A DNA stretch of 64,000 nt from Edwardsiella tarda ATCC 15947 = NBRC 105688 (GTDB lineage Bacteria; Pseudomonadota; Gammaproteobacteria; Enterobacterales; Enterobacteriaceae), in NCBI RefSeq assembly GCF_003113495.2, contig NZ_CP084506.1:1116001-1180000 (forward strand). The letters run 5' to 3'. Position numbers and translations under genes: made by a program. The notes under the pieces were generated by a model. The model saw nothing but the letters and a program-made list of their open reading frames with translations, ran no database searches and was not told the DNA's origin. Shown here piece by piece: positions 8,946-18,973 of the stretch. The first letter of the stretch is position 1. Every line of letters starts with the position of its first letter.

Positions 8946-10412
8946 TTATGCCCCTTCGAAGTGATACTTCATGTCGGTGGCATGGGTCATTTTGCTCACG
9001 ACCTGACTGGTCAGCTGATCGGTCAGCTTCAGCGCGCCCTGCATGGTCTGATCCTCAAACTGTTGCAGCAGCTGCTGGGCCTTCTTCGGCTGAGACTTGT
9101 AGAGCGTCAGGTATGCTTGCTCCATGCTCTGCTGACGTTGGGCCGTCTGCTGCTCGAACTGATGGTAGGCGCGCTGTACGTCAGGCGCATAGGCGTTGTA
9201 ATCCTGCATGACCAGGGTTTGCAGCGTACGGAACTTCCAGTTGACGGAGTCATCGCTGGCCTGATCGCTCCCCTTGTCATAACCCGGCAAGTAGTGCTCG
9301 ATGCCCTGATAATAGGGCACATAGACACTCAGCGCGGACATGCCGAAGGCGACGTACTCCACTTCGCCGATCGCTTTGGGTAGGTTCGGACGCACCTGCA
9401 GGATGTGCGACTCCTGGGTGCGGAATACGGAGATCGGGCGGTAAGGCTCTTTCGGGTTGTTGTTGGCATAGGGGTCGTGCGCGGTCCCCTGATAATGATT
9501 ACGCAGCGCCTGCTCTACGTCGGCAATACTGATTTTCTTCGCCGGGGTGAGGAAGACCGGGAAGTTTTTACCGTCGGTGATGGTGGTCTTCAGCTGCGGG
9601 TTGAACATGTGTTGCAGCGTCCAGACGCGCGGATAGTTATAGGTCACATCGTTGTCGACGTCCTGAGAATAGGCCTTGTGGAAGTCGAAGGCGCCGTCTT
9701 TCGGGCTGTACAGGCCATGCTGTTCGGCAAAGCTGATCAGGGTCGGGGAGCCAAGATAGTTTGCGGTGTCTTTCGGATCATACTGACGCAGACGCCCCTG
9801 GTTGGCCGAGACGAAATACTTGTCCGCCGGCAGGCGGGTCGCCATCCACTGGTGGCCGCTGCCGGTCTCCAGATACCACAGATCGTGCTGGTCGACGAAG
9901 GCGACGCCAAAGCCTTCACCGGCGCCCTGCTGTTCGATGATCTTACCCAGCAGTTCGACGCCCTCACGCGCGCTGTGAATACGCGGCAGCACCACGGTCT
10001 GGATAGCGTCTTCCGTGATCCCGGTTTTCTCTACATAGGGATCGGCTTTCAGCGCCGGTTGGCCGTTGTAGATGGTTTCGGTCGCCGTCATTCCGACGCC
10101 GGCCGAGTTGAAGCCAGCTTCCCCCATCGACTTGTCCTGGGTGTCGAAGTCGTGGATAGCGGTGTAACTCATGGCCTCTTTGGGCAGCGGATAGGTAAAG
10201 TCATTGCCGTGAGATTTAAACACCCCGTGCTGATTATGGGCGGCCGGATGGATGACCATATGTTTAGCATTATTAGCTGAGTAGTCTTCATTACGTGCAG
10301 CGATAAAAGAACCATCGGTCGTGGCCTGATTGCCCACCAGTATCGTGGTGCAAGCCATCGCTTGGCCCATACATAGGGTCGCAATTGTGGCTGCCAGCAG
10401 AGTGGTTTTCAT
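8946..10412 (-). CDS. pipD: Secreted C69-family dipeptidase (PipD-like)
   Basis: Ntn-type cysteine dipeptidase of family C69/U34, 488 residues. ATG at 10412 follows GGAG at 7 bases; the upstream in-frame TTG at 10424 is not credible. A signal peptide (about residues 1-20, ending AMA) precedes Cys21 in CTTILVGNQAT. In this family the Cys freed by processing is the nucleophile, so cleavage would both export and activate the enzyme. Other family blocks are RNEDYSANNAKH, GFNSAGVGMTATETIY, FVSANQGRLRQYDP and YNYPRVWTLQHMFNP. The closest protein I recognise is Salmonella PipD, encoded near SPI-5. The gene stands alone between convergent hyb and divergent ycdZ. Confidence 0.82.
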   Translation of the reverse strand: MKTTLLAATIATLCMGQAMACTTILVGNQATTDGSFIAARNEDYSANNAKHMVIHPAAHNQHGVFKSHGNDFTYPLPKEAMSYTAIHDFDTQDKSMGEAGFNSAGVGMTATETIYNGQPALKADPYVEKTGITEDAIQTVVLPRIHSAREGVELLGKIIEQQGAGEGFGVAFVDQHDLWYLETGSGHQWMATRLPADKYFVSANQGRLRQYDPKDTANYLGSPTLISFAEQHGLYSPKDGAFDFHKAYSQDVDNDVTYNYPRVWTLQHMFNPQLKTTITDGKNFPVFLTPAKKISIADVEQALRNHYQGTAHDPYANNNPKEPYRPISVFRTQESHILQVRPNLPKAIGEVEYVAFGMSALSVYVPYYQGIEHYLPGYDKGSDQASDDSVNWKFRTLQTLVMQDYNAYAPDVQRAYHQFEQQTAQRQQSMEQAYLTLYKSQPKKAQQLLQQFEDQTMQGALKLTDQLTSQVVSKMTHATDMKYHFEGA

Positions 10413-10580
10413 AAGTAACTCCAATAGTTATAAGTATTGTAAAGCCTCTTCACCTTAGATCGTGGCTCTGTCAGTTACAAACCCTGCTAATAAAAACGGC
10501 GTTACCTTTTGTAAGCGGAAATGACCATAAGAGGCGTGTGGAATAGACGTATCCGCGCCTGGCATAAAAGCGGCAATAAA

Positions 10581-10596
10581 TGTGATTTATCTCACT
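10581..10596 (+). promoter_or_regulatory. Probable CRP site upstream of ycdZ
   Basis: AAATGTGATTTATCTCACTT contains TGTGA-N6-TCACT, one base from the CRP core TGTGA-N6-TCACA, with flanking A and T bases typical of CRP sites. It lies about 105 bases before the ycdZ start and in the shared region with divergent pipD. Confidence 0.55.
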
Positions 10597-10701
10597 TTAT
10601 GATGTAATAATCACAACTCGACTAATTGTCGATGTGATGATGGTCAATGAATATGGCGTATTCGCCGCTACACTACGCTTTTTGTATCAGGAGAGTCTGT
10701 G

Positions 10702-11199
10702 ATGTCCGTTCTACTTGCCATTGCCTTAACTACCGGCATCCTGTCTGCCGTCTGGGGCTGGCTCGCCATCAGTCTAGGGTTATCGGCCTGGGCCGGCTTC
10801 TTGGGCTGTACCGCCTACTTCGCCTGTCCGCAAGGGGGCGTGAAAGGGCTAGGCATCTCGCTATGTACGCTCTGTAGCGGAGTCTTCTGGGCGGAGATCA
10901 TCATTAATGGCAGCGCATTACAGCCACATCTGGAGCTGCTGGGTTATGGCCTGACCGGGGTGGTGGCGTTCCTGATGTGCGTCCAGGCGCGTCAACGCTG
11001 GCTCTCTTTTGTCCCGGGGACCTTTATTGGCTGTTGCGCGACGTTCGCCGCCGGGGGAGATTGGCGCCTGGTGTTGCCGTCGCTATTACTCGGTTTGCTG
11101 TTTGGCTACGGCATGAAGAACAGCGGACTGTGGTTGGCGGCGCGTGGTCGCCGTGCCGCTGACGCCACCACTAACACGGATGAGGTACGCATCCGTTAA
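10702..11199 (+). CDS. ycdZ: Inner membrane protein YcdZ (DUF1097)
   Basis: Membrane protein of unknown function, 165 residues, clearly the E. coli YcdZ orthologue: WGWLAISLGL, FLGCTAYFACPQGG, LSFVPGTFIG and GYGMKNSGLWLAARG are shared blocks. Five or so hydrophobic helices are visible, with a charged C-terminal tail. AGGAGA at 10689-10694 sits 7 bases before ATG 10702, which is preferred to the adjacent GTG at 10699. A probable CRP site lies upstream. Its biochemical role is not known. Confidence 0.88.
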   Translation: MSVLLAIALTTGILSAVWGWLAISLGLSAWAGFLGCTAYFACPQGGVKGLGISLCTLCSGVFWAEIIINGSALQPHLELLGYGLTGVVAFLMCVQARQRWLSFVPGTFIGCCATFAAGGDWRLVLPSLLLGLLFGYGMKNSGLWLAARGRRAADATTNTDEVRIR

Positions 11200-11336
11200 C
11201 CCGCTGTTGGCCCTCACTGGCGGCTTTTTCGACGATTGTCCGCCAGTGCGAGCGATATCACCTTCATGCGCTGTTTTTCTGCCTAATCCCCCGTATAATT
11301 CATGGCTTAACGCTCTTATCTCCGACCGAGGTTGTC

Positions 11337-12665
11337 GTGCATCAATTTACCACTCTGATCGAACGCATCGTCCCCTTGTTAGACGCAGTGGCCCACGAGG
11401 GGCCGGGACTGGTCAGAGTGGCGCTCCCTTTCCGTGCGCAAGCGGGGGAGGGAATGCTGGAGTGGCTTGCCGCGCAGCCGCTCTATCCCCAGTTTTATTG
11501 GCGCCATCGCAGCGACGAAGAAGAGGCGGCGGTGTGTGGTGCCCTGCAGATCTTTCGTGATGCCGAGCAGGCCCAGGCCTTTATTCGTCAGCAGAATAAT
11601 CCGGCGTTACGCATCTGGGGGCTGAATGCCTTCGATCGCGTGGCGTTGGAGGGGATCGGCGAGGTCGAGAGCCTACTCTTCTTACCGCGTCTAGCGCTGT
11701 TGCGCCGTGGCGATGAGGCGGAGCTGGTGGTCTATCTGTACAGCGACCATTCGCTGCGTGACGATTTGGCTCGCGCCTTGCGCGATCTGGCCGCGCTGTT
11801 ACCGCCTCAGCCACTGGGAAGCTTGCAGGCGGCGGTGTTGCACGCGGCGCATCAACCGGATCGCGATGCCTGGTGTGCCCTGTTGCAAAGCGCATTAGCG
11901 GCTATCGCGCGTAATGATTTCGCCAAGGTGGTGATGGCGCGCCGCACCACGCTGACGCTGCGTGAGCCATTGCGTGCGGCGCAGTTCCTCGCCGCCAGTC
12001 GAGCCGTCAACCACCGTTGCTATCACTTTATGTTGGCGTTGGCGCCGCATCATGCCTTTCTCGGCTCTTCGCCGGAGCGCTTGTATCGCCGCATAGGGCG
12101 TAAGCTAGAGACCGAGGCGTTGGCGGGCACGGTGGCGCGTGGCGAGGACGATGAGCAGTGTCGCGCCAATGCGATCTGGCTGATGCAGGATGGTAAGAAT
12201 CAACATGAAAATCTGCTGGTGGTGGATGATATCTGCCAACGTCTGCGTGGGAGCGCCGGAGCGCCGACCCTAGAGGTGATGGCGGCGGAGATCGTGGCGT
12301 TGCGTAAGGTTCAGCATCTGCGGCGCACCATTCATGTCACGTTGAATCAGCAGGATGATGCCGACTGCCTGCGCCGGTTGCAGCCGACCGCGGCGGTGGC
12401 GGGGTTACCGCGCGAGCCGGCCCGGCGTTTCATCATGCAGGATGAGCCGTTCGATCGCGGTTGGTATGCCGGATCGGCCGGTTACCTCTCGCTCGCCCGG
12501 GCAGAGTTCGCGGTGGCCCTGCGCTCGGCGTTGATCGTCGAGCGACAGATCCACCTGTATGCCGGTGCAGGCATCGTCGCCGGCTCCGATCCGCAGCAGG
12601 AGTGGCAGGAGATCGAGAATAAGGCGGCGGGGCTGCGCACCCTGTTGGAGGGAGAGACGGCGTGA
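11337..12665 (+). CDS. menF: Isochorismate synthase MenF
   Basis: Converts chorismate to isochorismate, the first step of menaquinone synthesis. It has 442 residues (E. coli 431). It starts with GTG preceded by GAGG at 5 bases. The C-terminal chorismate-binding domain is intact: FAKVVMARRTTL carries the catalytic Lys, followed by LGSSPERLYRR, ETEALAGTVARG, LRKVQHLRRTI, and the terminal GAGIVAGSDPQQEWQEIENKA block that binds magnesium and substrate. A TATAAT lies at 11294-11299 upstream, though the -35 region is poor. A 235-bp gap with no other gene separates it from menD. Confidence 0.95.
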   Translation: MHQFTTLIERIVPLLDAVAHEGPGLVRVALPFRAQAGEGMLEWLAAQPLYPQFYWRHRSDEEEAAVCGALQIFRDAEQAQAFIRQQNNPALRIWGLNAFDRVALEGIGEVESLLFLPRLALLRRGDEAELVVYLYSDHSLRDDLARALRDLAALLPPQPLGSLQAAVLHAAHQPDRDAWCALLQSALAAIARNDFAKVVMARRTTLTLREPLRAAQFLAASRAVNHRCYHFMLALAPHHAFLGSSPERLYRRIGRKLETEALAGTVARGEDDEQCRANAIWLMQDGKNQHENLLVVDDICQRLRGSAGAPTLEVMAAEIVALRKVQHLRRTIHVTLNQQDDADCLRRLQPTAAVAGLPREPARRFIMQDEPFDRGWYAGSAGYLSLARAEFAVALRSALIVERQIHLYAGAGIVAGSDPQQEWQEIENKAAGLRTLLEGETA

Positions 12666-12900
12666 TCCTGGCGTGTGGTTAGCGCTCGACGGCACCATTT
12701 TGCCTAGCGCACATCGATTGAGGTCTGGGGACGCCTGGTGTACCATATTGGTCATACTTTAGATTTGATTTTCTTTTAAATCATGGTGTTATGCCTCGCT
12801 TGCTGGGGCGCGACGCCAACGCGCGCGTTAGTGGCTGGTGCCGCCAGTCTGCTCGCCTCAGCGCAGGACGCGCAATCCGCTAAGTAACTATTGAGTCGCC

Positions 12901-14583
12901 ATGTCATCTATTCTGTTTAACCGTCGCTGGGCTACGGTGCTGCTTGAGGCGTTGACCCGTCACGGCGTATATCATGTCTGTATTGCTCCCGGTTCCCGTT
13001 CCACGCCGCTGACCATGGCGGCGGCGGCCAACACCCGTCTCCATTGCCACACCCACTTCGATGAGCGCGGACTGGGCCATTTGGCGTTAGGACTGGCGAA
13101 GGTCAGTGGCCAGCCGGTGGCGGTGATCGTCACCTCGGGAACCGCCGTCGCGAACCTCTATCCGGCGTTGATCGAGGCCGGGTTGACGGGGGAGCGTTTG
13201 GTCTTATTGACCGCCGATCGTCCGCCGGAGCTGATCGACTGCGGCGCCAATCAGGCGATCCGCCAGCAGAACATGTTTGCCTCTCATCCCACCGAAACCC
13301 TCAATCTCCCGCGACCGACCCCGGATATCTCCGCCGCCTGGCTGGCCTCTAGCATCGACAGCGCCATGGCCCGTCTCGATCATGGCGCGCTACATATCAA
13401 CTGCCCCTTCGCCGAGCCGCTGTATGGTGAGGACGACGACGGCCAGCAGGCCTGGTCGGCGGCCTTGGGCGACTGGTGGCGGGGGCAGACGCCCTGGCTG
13501 CAGGAGAGCGCACCCTATGCGGGCGTGCAGCCCCTCGATGAGGCCGCCTGGCCGCAGTGGCGTAACCGGCGTGGAGTGGTGCTTATCGGGCGCGTGAATG
13601 CGCGTGCCGGGCGCCAGGTGGCCGAGTGGGCCGCGACGCTGGGATGGCCGGTGATCGGCGATGTCTTGTCGCAAAGCGGCCAGCCGCTGCCCTGCGCCGA
13701 TCTGTGGCTGAATCACCCCCGCGCGCGTGATGTGTTGGCGCGCGCCGAGCTGGTGGTACAGTTTGGCGCCAGCCTGACGGGGAAGCGGGCGCTACAGTGG
13801 CAGGCGGCCTGTCAGCCACAATGCTACTGGCTGATCGATCCTTTACCGGGGCGGCTCGATCCGGCCTGTCATCGCGGCCATCGCTATGTGGCTGCGGTAG
13901 AGACATGGCTGGCGGCGCATCCGGCGCTGCCGAGCCAACCCTGGGCACCCGAGTTGGCCGTGTTGGCCGAGCGTGCCGCGCAGTGTGTGGCGGAGGCGGT
14001 GCGGGACCATTTCGGCGAGGCACAGGTTGCCCATCGCCTGGCGCAATTGTTACCGGCGCAGGGGCAGCTGTTTGTCGGCAATAGTCTGATTGTGCGGCTG
14101 ATCGATGCGTTGGGGCAGTTGCCAGCGGGCTATCCGGTGTACAGTAACCGCGGTGCCAGCGGCATCGACGGATTGATTTCCACCATCGCGGGGGTGCAGC
14201 GCGCGGCGGGGCGGCCGACGTTGGCCATCCTCGGGGATCTGTCGGCGCTCTATGATATTAACGGCTTGGCGTTGTTGCGTCAGGTCAGTGCCCCGACGGT
14301 GGTGATCGTGGTGAACAATAATGGCGGGCAGATCTTCTCCATGTTGCCGACGCCGCCGGCGGAGCGGGAGCGCTTCTATCTGATGCCGCAGAACGTGGAT
14401 TTTCGCCACGCGGCCGCCTTATTTTCCTTACGCTATGCCTGCCCGGCGGACTGGGAGTCCCTGTGTGACGCGGTCAGCCAGGGCTGGGAGCAGGATGGGT
14501 GTACGTTGATCGAGTTGCGCGTCCCCAGCACCGAGGGGGCCGAGACACTCCAGCGTCTGCTGGCCAAGGTGGCGGCGCTGTGA
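12901..14583 (+). CDS. menD: SEPHCHC synthase MenD
   Basis: 2-succinyl-5-enolpyruvyl-6-hydroxy-3-cyclohexene-1-carboxylate synthase, a thiamine diphosphate enzyme condensing 2-oxoglutarate with isochorismate. It has 560 residues (E. coli 556). The N-terminal domain has [16 protein letters not shown] and the catalytic-glutamate region [16 protein letters not shown]. The C-terminal ThDP-binding motif reads [15 protein letters not shown] followed by [10 protein letters not shown]. Its last codon overlaps the GTG start of menH, so the two are translationally coupled. Confidence 0.96.
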   Translation: MSSILFNRRWATVLLEALTRHGVYHVCIAPGSRSTPLTMAAAANTRLHCHTHFDERGLGHLALGLAKVSGQPVAVIVTSGTAVANLYPALIEAGLTGERLVLLTADRPPELIDCGANQAIRQQNMFASHPTETLNLPRPTPDISAAWLASSIDSAMARLDHGALHINCPFAEPLYGEDDDGQQAWSAALGDWWRGQTPWLQESAPYAGVQPLDEAAWPQWRNRRGVVLIGRVNARAGRQVAEWAATLGWPVIGDVLSQSGQPLPCADLWLNHPRARDVLARAELVVQFGASLTGKRALQWQAACQPQCYWLIDPLPGRLDPACHRGHRYVAAVETWLAAHPALPSQPWAPELAVLAERAAQCVAEAVRDHFGEAQVAHRLAQLLPAQGQLFVGNSLIVRLIDALGQLPAGYPVYSNRGASGIDGLISTIAGVQRAAGRPTLAILGDLSALYDINGLALLRQVSAPTVVIVVNNNGGQIFSMLPTPPAERERFYLMPQNVDFRHAAALFSLRYACPADWESLCDAVSQGWEQDGCTLIELRVPSTEGAETLQRLLAKVAAL

Positions 14584-15353
14584 TCTTAGCCAGCCACCGT
14601 CTGGCCGGGCGGCATCCCGCGGCGCCGACCCTGGTGTGGCTGCACGGCTTTCTCGGTAGTCATCATGAATGGCTACCCTTGGCGCAGCAGTTGCCCGAGT
14701 TCGCCCATCTGTTGATCGATCTGCCGGGACACGGCGCCTCGGCGGCGTCGGCGGTGGACGATTTCGCGCAATGCGATACGGCGCTACGCGCTACCCTGGC
14801 CGCCGCCGGCGTGACCAGCTATGGACTGGTCGGCTACTCCTTGGGGGGGCGACTGGCGATGTACCATGCCTGTCGTGGCGCCGAGGGACTCTGGGCGCTG
14901 GCGGTTGAGGGCGGGAATCCCGGTCTGGAGGCACCCGCGGCCCGTCAGGCTCGACGTGAGCATGACGCTCGCTGGGCCGAGCGCTTGCGCCGTGAACCGA
15001 TGGCGCAGGTATTGGCGGACTGGTATCGTCAAGCAGTCTTCGCCGATCTGGACACGGCGCAGCGCCAGGCGCTGGTCGCGTTGCGCGCCGCGCAATCCGG
15101 TGAGGCCTTGGCGCAGATGCTACAGGCCACCTCGTTGGGTAATCAGCCGCCATTGGGGGAGGCCTTGGCCACGCTACGCTGCCCGCTATGCTATCTGTGC
15201 GGTGCGCAGGACGCCAAGTTCCGCGCGCTAGCCGAGCAGTGGCGACTGGCGCCGCGTCTGATCGCCGGTGCCGGGCATAACGCCCACCGCGCCAATCCGC
15301 AGGCGTTTCTCTGCGCGCTGCGTGACTTTTTAACCACATGTCGTCCCGGCTGA
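14580..15353 (+). CDS. menH: SHCHC synthase MenH
   Basis: Alpha/beta-hydrolase fold enzyme that eliminates pyruvate from SEPHCHC. It has 257 residues (E. coli 252) when started at GTG 14580, which overlaps the menD stop (GTGA) and gives [10 protein letters not shown], aligning with the E. coli N-terminus. The oxyanion segment HGFLGS, the nucleophile Ser87 in GYSLGG, and a C-terminal AGHNAHR with the catalytic His are all present. AAGGTGG about 9 bases upstream is a plausible ribosome binding site inside menD. Confidence 0.94.
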   Translation: MILASHRLAGRHPAAPTLVWLHGFLGSHHEWLPLAQQLPEFAHLLIDLPGHGASAASAVDDFAQCDTALRATLAAAGVTSYGLVGYSLGGRLAMYHACRGAEGLWALAVEGGNPGLEAPAARQARREHDARWAERLRREPMAQVLADWYRQAVFADLDTAQRQALVALRAAQSGEALAQMLQATSLGNQPPLGEALATLRCPLCYLCGAQDAKFRALAEQWRLAPRLIAGAGHNAHRANPQAFLCALRDFLTTCRPG

Positions 15354-15405
15354 CGCGCCAGGCGCGCTGAACCAGGACGAAATCATCATTAACAGGAAGC
15401 GTATT

Positions 15406-16263
15406 ATGCTGTATCCGAGCGAACAAGAGCTGTATGCCCCGATCGCGTGGCAAGATTGCAGCGGCGACTTTGAAGATATTCTCTATCACAAGTCGGCCGA
15501 CGGGATCGCCAAAATCACCATCAACCGCCCGCAGGTGCGTAATGCTTTCCGTCCTCTGACGGTGAAGGAGATGTTGCAGGCGCTGGCCGATGCACGTTAT
15601 GACGACGGCATCGGGGTGATCGTGTTGACCGGTGCTGGCGACAAGGCATTCTGTGCCGGTGGCGACCAGAAGATCCGCGGCGACTACGGTGGCTACCGTG
15701 ATGATAGCGGTGTTCACCACCTCAACGTCCTCGACTTCCAGCGTCAGATCCGTACCTGTCCGAAGCCGGTGGTGGCGATGGTGGCCGGTTACGCGGTCGG
15801 CGGCGGTCATGTTCTGCATATGATGTGCGATCTGACCATCGCCGCCGAGAATGCCCAGTTCGGTCAGACCGGGCCGAAGGTCGGCTCGTTCGACGGCGGC
15901 TGGGGTGCCTCCTATATGGCACGCATCGTCGGCCAGAAGAAGGCACGCGAGATTTGGTTCCTGTGCCGCATGTACGACGCACAGCAGGCGCTGGATATGG
16001 GGTTGGTCAACACCGTGGTGCCGCTGGACGAGCTGGAGCGTGAGACCGTACGTTGGTGCCGTGAGATGCTGCGTAACAGTCCGATGGCGCTGCGTTGTCT
16101 GAAAGCGGCGCTCAACGCCGACTGCGATGGCCAAGCCGGCCTTCAGGAGCTGGCGGGTAACGCCACCATGCTGTTCTACATGACGGAAGAGGGTCAGGAA
16201 GGGCGTAACGCATTCAATGAGAAGCGTCAGCCGGACTTTTCCAAATTTAAACGGAATCCGTAA
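15406..16263 (+). CDS. menB: 1,4-dihydroxy-2-naphthoyl-CoA synthase MenB
   Basis: Crotonase-fold enzyme that cyclises o-succinylbenzoyl-CoA to the naphthoyl ring. It has 285 residues, identical in length to E. coli MenB. Signature stretches are [33 protein letters not shown] and [15 protein letters not shown] (oxyanion hole), and [20 protein letters not shown] precedes the ATG. It is separated from menH by about 50 bases but is on the same strand, and overlaps menC by one base. Confidence 0.97.
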   Translation: MLYPSEQELYAPIAWQDCSGDFEDILYHKSADGIAKITINRPQVRNAFRPLTVKEMLQALADARYDDGIGVIVLTGAGDKAFCAGGDQKIRGDYGGYRDDSGVHHLNVLDFQRQIRTCPKPVVAMVAGYAVGGGHVLHMMCDLTIAAENAQFGQTGPKVGSFDGGWGASYMARIVGQKKAREIWFLCRMYDAQQALDMGLVNTVVPLDELERETVRWCREMLRNSPMALRCLKAALNADCDGQAGLQELAGNATMLFYMTEEGQEGRNAFNEKRQPDFSKFKRNP

Positions 16264-17234
16264 TGCGTCAGGTCACGTTGTATCGCTACAGTCTGCCGGT
16301 GGAAGCCGGTGTCGCGCTACGTAACCAACGGCTGAAAAGCCGCGAGGGGTTGCTGGTCCGCCTGAGTGAGGCGGGGCGTGAGGGGTGGGGCGAGATCGCG
16401 CCCCTGCCGGAGTTTAGTCGAGAGACGTTGCCTGAGGCGCAGCAGGCGGCCACCGACTGGTTGGCCGCCTGGCAGGCGGGCGAGAGCCCGGCGGAGAGCG
16501 CGCTGCCTTCGGTCGCCTTTGGGCTGAGCTGCGCGTTGGCGGAGTTGGATGGCACGTTGCCGCAGGCGGCTAACTACCGCTCGGCCACGTTGTGCAACGG
16601 CGACCCTGACGCGCTATTTCATGCACTACAGTCCATTCCGGGCGAGAAGGTGGCCAAGGTCAAGGTTGGGCTCTACGAGGCGGTGCGTGACGGGATGATC
16701 GTCAACCTGCTGTTGGAGGCGTTGCCGGATTTGCGGCTGCGTCTGGATGCCAATCGAAGCTGGACGCGCGCCAAGGCGGATGGCTTCGCCAAGTACGTTA
16801 ACCCGGCTTGGCGTGATCGCATTCTCTTCCTAGAGGAGCCCTGTAAGACGCGCGATGAGTCGCGGGCCTTCGCGCGTGACACCGGGATCGCCATCGCCTG
16901 GGACGAGAGTGTGCGTGATCCTGATTTTCGCGTCGAGGCCGAGCCGGGCGTCGCCGCGATCATCATCAAGCCGACCTTGACCGGCAGCCTGCAACGTTGT
17001 CAGCAGTTGGCACAGCAGGCCCAGCAAGCTGGCCTGGGCGTGGTGATCAGCTCGAGCATCGAGTCCAGCCTGGGGCTGGGGCAACTGGCGCGTCTGGCCG
17101 CCTGGCTGACGCCGGGCACGGCGCCAGGTTTGGATACTCTGGCGCTGATGCGCGCCCAATTGCTGCGGCCTTGGCCGGAGAGTACGCTCCCGTTGTGGGG
17201 CGTCGAACATCTGGATGAGGTCTGGCGGGCGTGA
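16263..17234 (+). CDS. menC: o-Succinylbenzoate synthase MenC
   Basis: Enolase-superfamily dehydratase making o-succinylbenzoate from SHCHC. It has 323 residues (E. coli 320). The barrel active-site residues are visible in order: the Lys in KVKVGLYE, Asp in RLDANRSW, Glu in FLEEPCKT, Asp in AWDESVRD, and the second Lys in [10 protein letters not shown]. The ATG overlaps the menB stop (TAATG) and the gene's own stop overlaps the menE start. Confidence 0.96.
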   Translation: MRQVTLYRYSLPVEAGVALRNQRLKSREGLLVRLSEAGREGWGEIAPLPEFSRETLPEAQQAATDWLAAWQAGESPAESALPSVAFGLSCALAELDGTLPQAANYRSATLCNGDPDALFHALQSIPGEKVAKVKVGLYEAVRDGMIVNLLLEALPDLRLRLDANRSWTRAKADGFAKYVNPAWRDRILFLEEPCKTRDESRAFARDTGIAIAWDESVRDPDFRVEAEPGVAAIIIKPTLTGSLQRCQQLAQQAQQAGLGVVISSSIESSLGLGQLARLAAWLTPGTAPGLDTLALMRAQLLRPWPESTLPLWGVEHLDEVWRA

Positions 17235-18625
17235 TGACGTTTGGCGATTGGCCATGGCGTCACTGGGCGCAACAGCGACCGGCCGCCTGCGCCTTGCGTC
17301 TTGAGGGGCAGGCGATCGATTGGCGCACGCTGGCTCAGCGTATCACGGCGTTGGCCGCGGGCTTGGCGGCCCAAGGCGTTACGGCGGGAGCAGTGATCGC
17401 CCTGCGTGGTAAGAACAGCGCCGAGATGCTGTATGCCTATCTGGCGTTATTGCAGCTTGGCGCACGGGTCTTGCCGTTAAATCCGCAGTTGCCGCAGACA
17501 CGCCTGACCGAACTGCTGCCATCGCTGACGGTGTCGGCGGGATTGGATCTGGCTACGGAGACGCCCATCGCCTGGCCTCGCGGCGTGGCGGCATTATCCC
17601 TGCGCTCGCTAGCGGGCGAGGTCGCCGCCGCGTGGCAGCCCGAACGTCAGGCGACGCTGACGCTGACCTCCGGGTCGAGTGGCCTACCTAAGGCGGCGGT
17701 GCATAGTGCCGCCGCTCATCTGGCCTCGGCGGCGGGTGTATTGAGCCTGATGCCATTGGCGCCGCAGGATAGCTGGTTGCTGTCGCTGCCGCTGTTTCAC
17801 GTTTCGGGGCAGGGGATCCTCTGGCGCTGGCTGCTGGCCGGAGCCTGCCTAGTCTGGCGCCCGATGCATCCGTTGCATCAGGCATTGGCCGGCTGTAGTC
17901 ACGCCTCATTGGTGCCGACTCAGCTGTGGCGCCTGTTGCAGTCGACGCAGCCGGTGGCGTTGCGCGATGTGCTGTTGGGCGGGGCGATGATCCCGTTAGC
18001 CCTGACGCAGGAGGCCGAGGCGCGCGGTATTCGTTGCTGGTGCGGCTATGGCCTGACGGAGATGGCGTCGACCGTCTGCGCCAAACGGGCCGATGGCCTA
18101 CCCGGCGTCGGTCACGCGTTGCCGGGGCGAGAGGTGCGTCTGGCGGCGGATGGTGAGGTGCTGTTGCGTGGCAGTAGCCTGGCCTGTGGTTATTGGCAGG
18201 CGGGGCAGTTGCACCCGTTGCTGGCTGCCGATGGCTGGTTCCATACGCGCGATCGCGCATCCTGGGTCGCGGGCGAATTACGCATCCAGGGGCGTATGGA
18301 TAACCAATTTTTCAGCGGCGGAGAGGGGATCCAGCCGGAGGATATAGAGCGTATCCTGCTGCAGCATCCCGCCGTCTCACAGGCTTTCATCGTGCCGGTG
18401 GCGGATGTCGAGTTCGGCCAGCGTCCCTTGGCGGTGGTGGAGAGTGAGGTCGACCTGGCGGTGTTGGGCGAGTGGCTAGCGACGCGCGTGGCGCGTTTTC
18501 AGCGCCCGGTGGCCTGGTTGCCGTTGCCCGCTGCGCTGAAGTCTGGCGGCATCAAGATCGCGCGACGTCAGGTACAGCAGTGGGCGCAGGCGACCTATCA
18601 GGCATCGTCCAACGCTGAACGATAG
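17234..18625 (+). CDS. menE: o-Succinylbenzoate-CoA ligase MenE
   Basis: Acyl-adenylate-forming enzyme that activates o-succinylbenzoate with CoA and ATP. It has 463 residues (E. coli 451). The P-loop-like LTSGSSGLPKAAVHS, the adenine-site YGLTEMAS, the hinge region TRDRASWVAGELRIQGRMDNQFFSGGEGIQPE, and the C-terminal Lys in KSGGIKIARRQ are present. ATG 17234 ([11 protein letters not shown]) matches the E. coli start; the GTG one codon earlier is an alternative. It is the last gene of the cluster, followed by a hairpin and T-run. Confidence 0.95.
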   Translation: MTFGDWPWRHWAQQRPAACALRLEGQAIDWRTLAQRITALAAGLAAQGVTAGAVIALRGKNSAEMLYAYLALLQLGARVLPLNPQLPQTRLTELLPSLTVSAGLDLATETPIAWPRGVAALSLRSLAGEVAAAWQPERQATLTLTSGSSGLPKAAVHSAAAHLASAAGVLSLMPLAPQDSWLLSLPLFHVSGQGILWRWLLAGACLVWRPMHPLHQALAGCSHASLVPTQLWRLLQSTQPVALRDVLLGGAMIPLALTQEAEARGIRCWCGYGLTEMASTVCAKRADGLPGVGHALPGREVRLAADGEVLLRGSSLACGYWQAGQLHPLLAADGWFHTRDRASWVAGELRIQGRMDNQFFSGGEGIQPEDIERILLQHPAVSQAFIVPVADVEFGQRPLAVVESEVDLAVLGEWLATRVARFQRPVAWLPLPAALKSGGIKIARRQVQQWAQATYQASSNAER

Positions 18626-18973
18626 TCCTCTCTGCCGCTGGTGTCACCTCCGTCGATAAGGCTTAGTCTTAAAGTGAGAGTCTCGTAGGGTTACGAGGCG
18701 CTTTTTTTATTCTGTTTCTGCTCGCTTCCCGTTATGCTAACGCCGCCGCGGCGCTCTGCGCCACGTTGCTCGATGTCGCCCTCTCCCCCGAATCGGTACG
18801 TGATGGATCTCCGTTGCGTCGGGCCATGGGCTGGCATGGATCGGCCAGGACCGCCCCGAGGGCGGTGAATGTCTGGCATGAGTCAGGGCGGATCTCCCGT
18901 ACGACGGGGATTAGCCAGGCATCGGGAGGCGGTTGTGGGACACATTTTTTTAATGATTGATAAGGAAAATTCA
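18626..18973. other. Intergenic region between menE and yfaZ
   Basis: It holds the menE terminator at 18682-18708 and presumably the yfaZ promoter. I see no other gene here; short open frames on both strands show no recognisable product. Confidence 0.6.
18682..18708 (+). terminator. Probable terminator of the men operon
   Basis: CTCGTA and TACGAG pair around a GGGT loop. The 6-bp stem is followed by GCGC and seven T. It is a short stem, but the position 56 bases after menE fits. Confidence 0.6.
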
